From assembly GCA_042091035.1 (NCBI GenBank), contig JBELIG010000176.1, forward strand, positions 1 to 6,854: a stretch of 6,854 nucleotides of DNA. The letters run 5' to 3'. Numbering within the stretch: the stretch's first letter is position 1; every line of letters starts with the position of its first letter. Under the pieces are notes generated by a model. That model made no database searches. It was given only the letters and a program-made list of their open reading frames with translations, and was not told the DNA's origin. Made by a program: the position numbers and the translations under genes. Below are positions 1 through 6,318 of the stretch, piece after piece. The stretch comes from AM-2324 sp042091035 (GTDB lineage Bacteria; Bacteroidota; Bacteroidia; Chitinophagales; Saprospiraceae).

Positions 1-1006
1 TGCAGAACGAACAGTGCTGGATTTTAATTATGCTTTGGGCTTTGACTTTTACAGATTGACTGACAACTTTGCAAGCAATGAAATTGGCTTCAATGTAGAG
101 ATGAATGCTCAAAAATGGTTCAAAGAAAAAAGTTATTTCAATGTAGATATCGAAACAGATCTAACGAGATTTGAAGATACTTCAATACAAAACCTTCACA
201 ACTTCTTTATCCGACCAGCACTTCTATTCCAAGGATCTGTTTTCAATGCTAAGATCGGAGCAAACCTTGGTTTCTCAAATGAGGTATTCTTTCCTTTCCC
301 AGATGTGAATATATCCTATGAACTCCTAGATTTCCTAACGGTATTTGCAGGAGCTGAAGGTACCTTATACAAAAACAATCTCAACAACACGTCCATATAC
401 AATCCGTATATCAATACCACCTTTAATATCCAAAACACGAGTATCTACCATTTCTTTGCAGGTGTTAAAGGTAATGTAGGTCTGTTGAATTATGATGCAC
501 AGGTAGGATTGAAACGTGCGAATGATTTAGCCTTGTTTTTGGACAACCCCGAACTTGAAAATGGATTCAGAAGAAAATTTGAAGTACTCTATGATACAGC
601 AACCATCTTCAATATAAACGCTACCATTAACACAAAAGACATCAATGGCATAGCCTTTGGTGGTACAGTCGATTTAAATACCTACTCCTTGAGCGTAGAG
701 GAAAAGCCTTGGCATTTGCCAACCTTTGCCTTGAATGGTTTTGTAAAATATACCGGATTGGATAATGATCTTCAAATAAAAGCAGATCTATTCATGGAAA
801 ATGGGGTCCCTTATATCAATGACTTGGGTGAAGCAGATAATCTAAACACACTCTTCGATCTTAGTGTGAATGCTGATTATTTCTTCTCAGATAATATTGG
901 TGTATTCCTCCAGCTAAATAATCTGGCCAACAATAAACGGATCAGATGGAATGGATATGAGAATTATGGATTCAATATAATCGGCGGAATCAATGCCCGC
1001 TTCTAA
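1..1006 (+). CDS. Outer-membrane beta-barrel protein, TonB-dependent receptor-like C-terminus (5' partial)
   Basis: The reading frame is open at the left edge (first full codon at base 2). The GTG at 14 lies inside it and is probably an ordinary Val codon, so the true start is outside the window. About 334 residues are visible. They alternate between short amphipathic strands rich in Phe, Tyr, Asn and Leu and Asn/Asp-rich turns, as in a transmembrane beta-barrel. The last 50 or so residues (a DYFFSDNIGVFLQLNNL stretch, then Trp/Tyr-Gly turns, a Gly-Gly, and a terminal Phe) match the usual end of Bacteroidota TonB-dependent receptors and related porins; a C-terminal aromatic residue is the usual recognition signal for barrel insertion by BamA. 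No plug domain or TonB box can be seen because the N-terminus is missing, so substrate and true TonB dependence are unknown. It converges on the glycosyltransferase gene and shares a terminator with it. Confidence 0.75.
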   Translation, partial: AERTVLDFNYALGFDFYRLTDNFASNEIGFNVEMNAQKWFKEKSYFNVDIETDLTRFEDTSIQNLHNFFIRPALLFQGSVFNAKIGANLGFSNEVFFPFPDVNISYELLDFLTVFAGAEGTLYKNNLNNTSIYNPYINTTFNIQNTSIYHFFAGVKGNVGLLNYDAQVGLKRANDLALFLDNPELENGFRRKFEVLYDTATIFNINATINTKDINGIAFGGTVDLNTYSLSVEEKPWHLPTFALNGFVKYTGLDNDLQIKADLFMENGVPYINDLGEADNLNTLFDLSVNADYFFSDNIGVFLQLNNLANNKRIRWNGYENYGFNIIGGINARF

Positions 1007-1046
1007 AAAAAAGCCCCGGCCATATAGTCGGGGCTTTTTTTTAGAA
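1001..1046. terminator. Bidirectional intrinsic terminator overlapping both stop codons
   Basis: The arms TTCTAAAAAAAAGCCCCG (1001-1018) and its exact reverse complement (1029-1046) form a perfect 18-bp inverted repeat around a 10-nt centre. A G-U and a C-G pair can extend the stem to a 6-nt loop. Read either way it gives a GC-rich stem followed by eight T's, the form of a rho-independent terminator. It lies between convergent genes whose stop codons are only 34 bp apart. Each arm includes the TTC TAA end of the gene entering from its own side. Confidence 0.93.
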
Positions 1047-2147
1047 CTGCTTATAGATATCGATTACTTTTTGAGCTTCTGACTCCCAATGGAGAACATT
1101 CTTAGCCAATCTGCATTGTTCTTTTTTATACTTGTAATCTTTTGTTTCAACACGTATTTGACTGATCTGACCAGCTATATGTTTAGGTTCTAATTTGTCG
1201 AGTAAATAAAAACAATCCCAATCTGCCTGTAGCGCTTTATATTCTGGAAAATCCATATGTAATGCTGGTAGCTCTGCCTGGATATAATCAAAGGTCTTAT
1301 TTGCCAAGGAATAGTAATAAGAAAGTCCTTTGTTTTCCAACAAATTAAGACCAAGGTCCGCTGTCCTAAGTGGCGCTTGAAGTTCTTCTGGTCTCAGGTA
1401 ACCCAAAAATTGAACGCGCTGAGTAAGTCCAAGATCTTGAACGAGATCTCTTAGGTATTTGCTCAGGTCTCCTTCTCCAGCAATCACTAATTCAACGGAG
1501 GCATCCAGTAAAGAGAGTGATTCAATCACTTGCTCTAAGCCCCTTCCTGCATTTAATGCACCCTGATAATAAAGTCTAAAAGGTGCATTTACTGGGCGCT
1601 CTTCAAGCACTGGCCTTTGAACACTCAAATTACGAATGGTTTCAAATTCAAGTCCATACCTTTTGCTAAATATTCTAGCAAGCTCAGGTCCTACGGTGTA
1701 GGCTGCATCAAATGTTGGTATAAATCTATCTCCAATGGCATTCCAAACTTTCTGTACTCCTGCCCTATCTTTCAATTCAGGCACTTCTGTAAAATACTCG
1801 TGTGCATCAAAAACAACCTTCACAGAAGGTCTTAAAAATTTCACTAAGCCTACAGCCAAAACCGTATCTAAATCTACCGCACAAATAATATCTACAGGAC
1901 GAAAAAGTAGGAATACAAATAATCTAATATTGAAAAAGCAATAGAATAAAAAACCGCTTTCAAAGCGTGCACGAAGTCTAATCTGCTTGTAGGCCCTTTC
2001 TCCTAATGCCTGAGAATTTCTTTTCCGTCTACCTACTAACTCTACATCAAAATGAGCTTCCTGCAAACTATCACTGATACGTTGCATGCGCTGATCATAA
2101 TTCAGATCAGTAGTTACGGTTAATATGATTCTTTGTGCATCAGCCAT
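1041..2147 (-). CDS. GT-B fold glycosyltransferase (GT4-like, group 1)
   Basis: This 368-residue protein probably transfers a sugar from a nucleotide-sugar donor during surface polysaccharide or glycolipid synthesis at the inner face of the cytoplasmic membrane; donor and acceptor cannot be read from the sequence. The N-terminal Rossmann half begins ILTVTTDLNYDQRMQRI (about 8-24), then has a hydrophobic, possibly membrane-associating patch (66-95) and a DAHEYFTEVPEL motif (114-125) common in Bacteroidota transferases. The C-terminal half has YYQGALNAGRGLE (193-205), AGEGDL (223-228), FLGY (247-250) and the donor-site region 270-294. There the usual Glu-x7-Glu pair reads Tyr279 and Asp287. I chose the ATG at 2147 because it overlaps the recQ end by only 8 bp and begins just before the first beta strand. 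An upstream ATG at 2189 would add 14 residues that do not resemble the family and a 50-bp overlap. It is probably translated from the recQ transcript. Confidence 0.85.
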   Translation of the reverse strand: MADAQRIILTVTTDLNYDQRMQRISDSLQEAHFDVELVGRRKRNSQALGERAYKQIRLRARFESGFLFYCFFNIRLFVFLLFRPVDIICAVDLDTVLAVGLVKFLRPSVKVVFDAHEYFTEVPELKDRAGVQKVWNAIGDRFIPTFDAAYTVGPELARIFSKRYGLEFETIRNLSVQRPVLEERPVNAPFRLYYQGALNAGRGLEQVIESLSLLDASVELVIAGEGDLSKYLRDLVQDLGLTQRVQFLGYLRPEELQAPLRTADLGLNLLENKGLSYYYSLANKTFDYIQAELPALHMDFPEYKALQADWDCFYLLDKLEPKHIAGQISQIRVETKDYKYKKEQCRLAKNVLHWESEAQKVIDIYKQF

Positions 2148-4047
2148 TCCAAAACAATTTACCACCTTTAAAGGAGAACCAATCTTCATCCAATAAATCT
2201 CTTGTAACCTTTTTAACTAAGTCGTATTTGTGAATACCTGGGTATTTCACCTTCAAAACATCAATAGATACGCCTTTTCTATTGTTACGTACCAATTCTA
2301 TGAGTTGATTTTCTATAAGTTTATACTGCTCTGAGCGATTGGCCTTATTTTTTTGGCTAATACAATTATCACAAACTCCGCAAACTTCTTTTGCCTCCTC
2401 TCCTAGATAATATTTCATAAAGTTTGTCCTACAATCTTCCGTCAACACATACTGGACCATAGATTTAAACCGATTTGAAGCGGCATCCTCCATCTTGCCG
2501 ATCAATTGTGTATCAAACAATAATTGCTCGGAAGCCAAGCGTGCAAGTGGGAAAAATAGTTGAGGCTTATCTTGTCTTGGATGGTAATCAATCAGCTCAG
2601 CCTGCTCTAATATAGCCATCTTTCGTTTTAGATCTGTTTCGGAGATTTTTAAAAATTCGGACAATTGCTTTTCCTTGATGCGCACCAACTGATGAAAAGC
2701 ACCATCGTGCAAACGCAGAAGTGCATTAAGTAGACCATCCATTTTCTTATGTTGAATCTGGTAGGTATAGACAACTTCTTTCGTTTGAATAATTTGAAAA
2801 CTGGATTGCCGGAAAGCATGTTCTTGCACCTCCAAGTACCCTTGCATTTCCAGAAACTTCAAAGCGGCAATTGTCTCTAAAACATCTAGATCAAACTTTC
2901 TACAAAAATCTCCAAGATCAAAACTAAAATGGTCATTCAAACCAGAACCAGTTGCCAATTGTAGGTAAGACCCAATGGCACTATAAACTCTTTTGACCAT
3001 CCTGATTTCAGGAAATTTCTTTTTTAGAACTTCACTTTGGCGTTCTATATCTTCATCATTATACATTAAAACAGCATATGCGGCAGCTCCATCTCTTCCA
3101 GCTCTACCTGCCTCTTGGAAATAAGCCTCTGGACTTTCAGGAAGATCCAGATGAATTACAGAACGAACATCTGACTTGTCAATGCCCATACCGAAGGCAT
3201 TCGTGGAGACCATCACCCGACTTTTACCACTAAACCAATGTTCTTGCATTTTCTTGCGTTCATCCTGTTTAAGGCCAGCATGATAGAATACAGAAGGAAT
3301 CTTCATATCCCTTAATCGAAGTGCAAAATCTTTGGTCCGCCTCCTGTTTCGAACATAAATCAAAGCAGGACCAGGCACTTTTTCTAAGATCTTAAGCGTC
3401 GCTTTTAATTTATCTTTTTCCTTGCGAACAACATACCTAAGATTGGATCTTAATAAATCGCCCTTCAGTATTTGAGCAGATTTCATCTCAAGATTTTCAA
3501 GAATATCCTGTTGAACCTCTGGTGTTGCAGTAGCTGTCAGTGCGATTATCTTATGCTCAGAAGAACCCAAAAGTTCTTTTATTTTTCTGTATGAGGGCCT
3601 AAAATCGTGGCCCCATTGAGAAATACAGTGGGCTTCATCCACGGCTACGAAGCTAATATTCATTTTATGAAAGCGATCCTGAAACATAGGGCTTGACAAA
3701 CGCTCTGGAGAAACATAAAGCAACTTAACCTTACCATAAACACAATTATCAAGTATGCGATCGACCTCTACCTGTGGCATTCCTGAAAAAATAGCGTAGG
3801 CAACAATTCCCCTTTTTCGCAATCCATCTACTTGATCCTTCATCAAAGCGATCAAAGGAGAGATGACAAGACAAAGTCCTTCTTTGACGAGTGCAGGAAC
3901 CTGATAACAAAGGGACTTCCCCCCTCCTGTAGGCAGTATAGCGAGACAGTTATCGCCCTTGAGCACAGCATCTACTACAGGTTTTTGATGCTCCCTAAAG
4001 TCATCAAACCCCCAGTGCTTTTTTAATATGTCTTTCGCTGCCTTCAA
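2140..4047 (-). CDS. recQ: RecQ-family ATP-dependent 3'-5' DNA helicase
   Basis: This 635-residue superfamily 2 helicase unwinds DNA with 3'-5' polarity in recombination and repair of stalled forks. The motifs run in order: motif 0 (W12-Q21, FREHQ), Walker A TGGGKS (40-45), ISPLIALMKDQV (62-73), DEAH (137-140) with the RecQ aromatic loop (about 142-153), TATAT (171-175), the motif IV region (229-240), STNAFGMGID (281-290) and the arginine-finger motif QEAGRAGRDG (311-320). Cys539, 556, 559 and 562 form a zinc site with the same x16-x2-x2 spacing as E. coli RecQ (380/397/400/403). It sits about 160 residues later, after an insert (about 345-535) that looks like helical or winged-helix modules. 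No HRDC domain is visible; the last 70 residues could be one more winged helix. The start is TTG, directly after the in-frame stops TAA TAA; the first Met (69) would remove the ATP site. The glycosyltransferase gene follows with an 8-bp overlap. Confidence 0.95.
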   Translation of the reverse strand: MKAAKDILKKHWGFDDFREHQKPVVDAVLKGDNCLAILPTGGGKSLCYQVPALVKEGLCLVISPLIALMKDQVDGLRKRGIVAYAIFSGMPQVEVDRILDNCVYGKVKLLYVSPERLSSPMFQDRFHKMNISFVAVDEAHCISQWGHDFRPSYRKIKELLGSSEHKIIALTATATPEVQQDILENLEMKSAQILKGDLLRSNLRYVVRKEKDKLKATLKILEKVPGPALIYVRNRRRTKDFALRLRDMKIPSVFYHAGLKQDERKKMQEHWFSGKSRVMVSTNAFGMGIDKSDVRSVIHLDLPESPEAYFQEAGRAGRDGAAAYAVLMYNDEDIERQSEVLKKKFPEIRMVKRVYSAIGSYLQLATGSGLNDHFSFDLGDFCRKFDLDVLETIAALKFLEMQGYLEVQEHAFRQSSFQIIQTKEVVYTYQIQHKKMDGLLNALLRLHDGAFHQLVRIKEKQLSEFLKISETDLKRKMAILEQAELIDYHPRQDKPQLFFPLARLASEQLLFDTQLIGKMEDAASNRFKSMVQYVLTEDCRTNFMKYYLGEEAKEVCGVCDNCISQKNKANRSEQYKLIENQLIELVRNNRKGVSIDVLKVKYPGIHKYDLVKKVTRDLLDEDWFSFKGGKLFWNG

Positions 4048-4105
4048 TTATTATGTTTGGTATAATTTATGGAATTAAACTATCAAATTATGCATTCGGG
4101 TAAAT

Positions 4106-4127
4106 AAAAAAAGGCGCCTAAGCGCCT
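4106..4127 (-). terminator. Rho-independent terminator after the beta-helix gene
   Basis: Read on the minus strand, a 6-bp stem AGGCGC/GCGCCT around the loop TTAG is followed at once by seven T's. It lies 51 bp after the stop codon at 4179 and before the recQ start. It should therefore end the transcript of the two upstream genes and leave recQ to its own promoter, which would have to lie in the roughly 60 bp between here and 4047. The opposite strand lacks a T-tract after the stem, so it is one-directional. Confidence 0.85.
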
Positions 4128-4178
4128 AAAGTAATTCATCTTTTAAAAAGTAGTTATTGTAATATTTGAGATGAACAC

Positions 4179-5120
4179 TTAATTTATATTTCTTGGACAA
4201 TTGTCAATGAACTCAGAATTCTGATATTCAATTTCATTGTTTGATTCTAATCGAACTGGGCAATAAATGGCTCCTCCATTAAGTATCGCACAATTTGAAG
4301 TAAATATACAACTTAGAATTTTAATATTAGGCTTTTCTGCTTTTGTAATTATAGAAAGTCCACCTCCGTTTAAAGCATTATTATTAGAAAAGGTACAATC
4401 AACAAATTGAATGTCCCCTAAATCATTAAAATCACCATCCATATAGAAGGCACCTCCGAAATAATAAGCCTCATTTTTATCAAAAACACAATCTTTGAAT
4501 AAAAGTGTGAATTCGGAATAATTTTTTATTTCTCCATATACCGCTGCTCCATATAAGGCGATATTATCAATGAAATAAACATTATTGACGATGGGCCAAC
4601 CGCTCTGGTTATCACTATTAAATTTATTGTACCATCCTGCTCCACAGGTTCGTGGAGAGGCTTGACTATGCGCATCAAAATCAGCGTTGCCGTCTGATAT
4701 TACAAAGCCATCAAGAAGTGTTGAATTACTTATATTCTCTGAATAGAGTACGGTGAAGCTATTATCCTTGTTCCCTGGATCACCAATATCACCGCTTAGG
4801 ATACTTTTCCCATTGGTTGCTTTTCGCTCATCCATAAACTTTTCAAAGCCCATGAATCCACCAACTAGGGAAACACCATCTTTCAATATAAAGGATACGT
4901 CTCTATCGTCACCTTGGGTTGGTTTATACAAACCCACTGCAACCCATACTTCATCTCCAAATTCAGCTGTATTTAATACTTGAGCTAAATCAGAAGATGC
5001 ATCCTGCCAGGACAAACCTTGCCCATTACCATCAGGCGTCACAAAGTACCTTTTGGCAAGGGATGATTGATTAAATAAAAAAATAAAGAGTATAGAAACG
5101 TAAAACCGCATAGAATTCAT
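4179..5120 (-). CDS. Secreted right-handed beta-helix (Pmp-like repeat) protein, short form
   Basis: This 313-residue exported protein begins with a signal peptide (hydrophobic core about 6-18, likely cleavage after SSLA, near 22). Residues 25-110 carry the cap typical of Bacteroidota surface beta-helix proteins: RYFVTPDGNGQGLSWQDAS, GDEVWVAVGLYKP, RDVSFILKDGVSLVGGF and SILSGDIG. Four rungs of about 30 residues follow, starting near 180, 210, 241 and 270. Each has a [V/C]-x-F-x-x-N core and then a small-residue turn (GAAVY, FGGAFY, NGGGLS, NGGAIY), resembling polymorphic-outer-membrane-protein repeats. A fifth rung starts at 301 (NSEFIDN) and the protein ends 6 residues later. Relatives usually have many more rungs and a C-terminal type IX sorting domain; neither is present, so anchoring is unclear. 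Function is unknown; adhesion or glycan binding is only a guess. The ATG at 5120 is used; a second ATG at 5111 (Met4) would also keep the signal peptide. It lies 66 bp after the barrel gene and may share its transcript. Confidence 0.75.
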   Translation of the reverse strand: MNSMRFYVSILFIFLFNQSSLAKRYFVTPDGNGQGLSWQDASSDLAQVLNTAEFGDEVWVAVGLYKPTQGDDRDVSFILKDGVSLVGGFMGFEKFMDERKATNGKSILSGDIGDPGNKDNSFTVLYSENISNSTLLDGFVISDGNADFDAHSQASPRTCGAGWYNKFNSDNQSGWPIVNNVYFIDNIALYGAAVYGEIKNYSEFTLLFKDCVFDKNEAYYFGGAFYMDGDFNDLGDIQFVDCTFSNNNALNGGGLSIITKAEKPNIKILSCIFTSNCAILNGGAIYCPVRLESNNEIEYQNSEFIDNCPRNIN

Positions 5121-5186
5121 CTAGAAGATCAACCTACAGCTCATTAGGAATACTTAAATATAATCAAATATTCCACATAAAAATTC

Positions 5187-6068
5187 CTATAATATTATTT
5201 TTTTACCTTTAACTTTTTTAGGCCTATTATTTGATACATACTTTGTGAAGTGTTTACTGATACAAATACCGCCAAAGAAAAATGAATCAAATCGATTAGA
5301 GTTACCACGAGCTTGGCCTGCTGGGAAATCATCAATAGTTTGATTAGGTAATTCTGAGCCCCTGTAACTAAGCGCCTGAATCTCCGGACTCATTTGCTCA
5401 AAATCATTACGCTCAGGATAAGTACCACTAATATCGTCTATGTGATCCGTAAAGGTTTTATGAAAACCAACCTCAAATCCAATAACCACATCTCTTTTCT
5501 CCCCAACCTTTATATTGAAGCCAAGTCCAAAAGGAATTGAAACTTGCACTTTGTCATACTTCTCAGCTTTTCCCGGCATTCCCTGACCTTCAGTACCCAA
5601 GGGTTGAAGTTCAACCCATTCTCCGTTATAGTACGTCTTGGGATTGAAGTAAAACCCAGATACACCTGCAAAGATATACGGTGCTGCAATTCGTTCGGCT
5701 CTAGAACCAAAATCCATAAAACTAAACTCAATCACGTGGGACCAATCAACTATATCTGTTTCAAAGCTCAAATTCCTATCAGATATATTCAAGGTCGGAT
5801 AGCTACTATCTGAGCCACGAAGTTTACCATGATAAATACTAGTCTTATACGATAAGTTATTGCTAAAATTATAACGGAAAAATAGTCCTGAGGCAAATTC
5901 ACTGCTTTTTGCTTCAAACCTTAATTGTCTCAACTCGCCTGAATAATTTGAAATTCCTGAAAACCACCCAAATTCATAGCTTTTATGCATCTGCTTAAAC
6001 TCACTTTGGGATCTAACGTTCCAAGAAAAGACAACTAAACAAAAAAGTATTAGTAATCCTCTTTTCAT
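5187..6068 (-). CDS. DUF6089-family outer-membrane beta-barrel protein (PorG-like)
   Basis: This 293-residue protein has a signal peptide (about 1-20, ending NVRSQ) and then a small beta-barrel. Family landmarks are YEFGWFSGISNYSGEL (31-46), the APYIFAGVSGFYFNP strand (129-143), GEWVELQPLGTEGQG (149-163), the VSIPFGLGFNIK strand (176-187), FEVGFHKTFTDHIDDISGTY (198-217) and the late RGNSNRFDSFFFGG segment (254-267). From memory, this is the DUF6089 family of Bacteroidota, to which the type IX secretion component PorG of Porphyromonas is related; a T9SS role here is inference, because the genes that usually sit beside such proteins (uppS, bamA) are not in view. The end is unusual: after the final strand comes a tail rich in Lys and Arg (RPKKVKGKKIIL, 282-293) rather than a terminal aromatic residue, perhaps facing the periplasm. 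The ATG at 6068 precedes a standard signal peptide. The stop is TAG. Confidence 0.85.
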   Translation of the reverse strand: MKRGLLILFCLVVFSWNVRSQSEFKQMHKSYEFGWFSGISNYSGELRQLRFEAKSSEFASGLFFRYNFSNNLSYKTSIYHGKLRGSDSSYPTLNISDRNLSFETDIVDWSHVIEFSFMDFGSRAERIAAPYIFAGVSGFYFNPKTYYNGEWVELQPLGTEGQGMPGKAEKYDKVQVSIPFGLGFNIKVGEKRDVVIGFEVGFHKTFTDHIDDISGTYPERNDFEQMSPEIQALSYRGSELPNQTIDDFPAGQARGNSNRFDSFFFGGICISKHFTKYVSNNRPKKVKGKKIIL

Positions 6069-6104
6069 CTGTTTGGTGTATTGTTAAAAAAGTAGTCTTG
6101 TTTT

Positions 6105-6125
6105 GATCTTTCAGCAAGAAAGATC
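6105..6125. repeat. 8-bp inverted repeat upstream of the DUF6089 gene
   Basis: GATCTTTC (6105-6112) and GAAAGATC (6118-6125) are exact reverse complements around a 5-nt loop. The element lies 37 bp before the ATG at 6068, so it would be in the 5' leader or promoter of the barrel gene. No T-tract follows directly on either strand, so it is not a typical terminator. It could be an operator or an mRNA hairpin; the structure is certain but the function is not. Confidence 0.45.
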
Positions 6126-6181
6126 TTTGGTAGGTTTATAAAAGCAGTAAGGTTTGTTTAATCAGAACTTGTAGATTATTT

Positions 6182-6194
6182 TTTCTGACAGAAA
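6182..6194. repeat. 13-bp palindrome TTTCTGACAGAAA
   Basis: Two exact 6-bp half-sites (TTTCTG and CAGAAA) flank a single central base, the shape of a binding site for a dimeric regulator. It is 114 bp upstream of the DUF6089 start codon, within the stretch that must hold that gene's promoter. Palindromes of this size also occur by chance in AT-rich DNA, so a regulatory role is only a possibility. Confidence 0.3.
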
Positions 6195-6258
6195 TTAATT
6201 TAAGTGTATATGTCTTTTTTTCCTAATTAAAATTTCCCATAGGTTTGAAAGCTGACAT

Positions 6259-6285
6259 AAAAAGGGCCCATCAAAATGATGAGCC
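6259..6285 (-). terminator. Rho-independent terminator after the papain-like gene
   Basis: On the minus strand GGCTCATCA and TGATGGGCC form a 9-bp stem, one pair being U-G, around a TTT loop. A C and five T's follow. It lies 33 bp after the stop codon at 6319 and should separate the papain-like gene from the DUF6089 gene, so the latter needs its own promoter between 6069 and 6258. The U-G pair forms only in the minus-strand transcript, which supports the orientation. Confidence 0.8.
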
Positions 6286-6318
6286 GCATTATTTGTCATA
6301 TATAATATCAAAATATCT

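Noticed and set aside
14..16. GTG as the true start of the first barrel gene
   Set aside because: The frame is open upstream to the window edge, and the protein would have no signal peptide, which an outer-membrane barrel needs.
1617..1944. Two short plus-strand open frames opposite the glycosyltransferase
   Set aside because: They lie antisense to a gene with clear family motifs, have no recognisable domain, and overlap each other in different frames.
3832..4026. Plus-strand open frame opposite the start of recQ
   Set aside because: It is antisense to the motif 0 and Walker A coding region and its composition follows from that sequence.
4084..4090. TAATTTG as the -7 element of a recQ promoter
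   Set aside because: It is one base short of the Bacteroidota TAnnTTTG form, and no TTG -33 element lies at the right distance.
4140..4178. Frameshift that might continue the beta-helix gene beyond its stop
   Set aside because: The minus-strand sequence after the TAA gives no rung-like sequence in any of the three frames before the terminator.
4753..4983. Plus-strand open frame opposite the beta-helix gene
   Set aside because: It is antisense to the conserved N-terminal cap of the secreted protein and shows no domain of its own.
5155..5162. TATATTTA as a -7 promoter element for the beta-helix gene
   Set aside because: It matches all but the last base, but no -33 TTG sits about 19-20 bp upstream and such strings are frequent in AT-rich gaps.
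5145..5189. Inverted repeat TAGGAAT/ATTCCTA between the DUF6089 and beta-helix genes as a terminator
   Set aside because: The arms are AT-rich, separated by 31 bp, and no T-tract follows on the minus strand, so termination here is unlikely.
5510..5813. Open frames in the other frame and on the other strand within the DUF6089 gene
   Set aside because: The DUF6089 frame carries family motifs throughout; these are by-products of its codon use.
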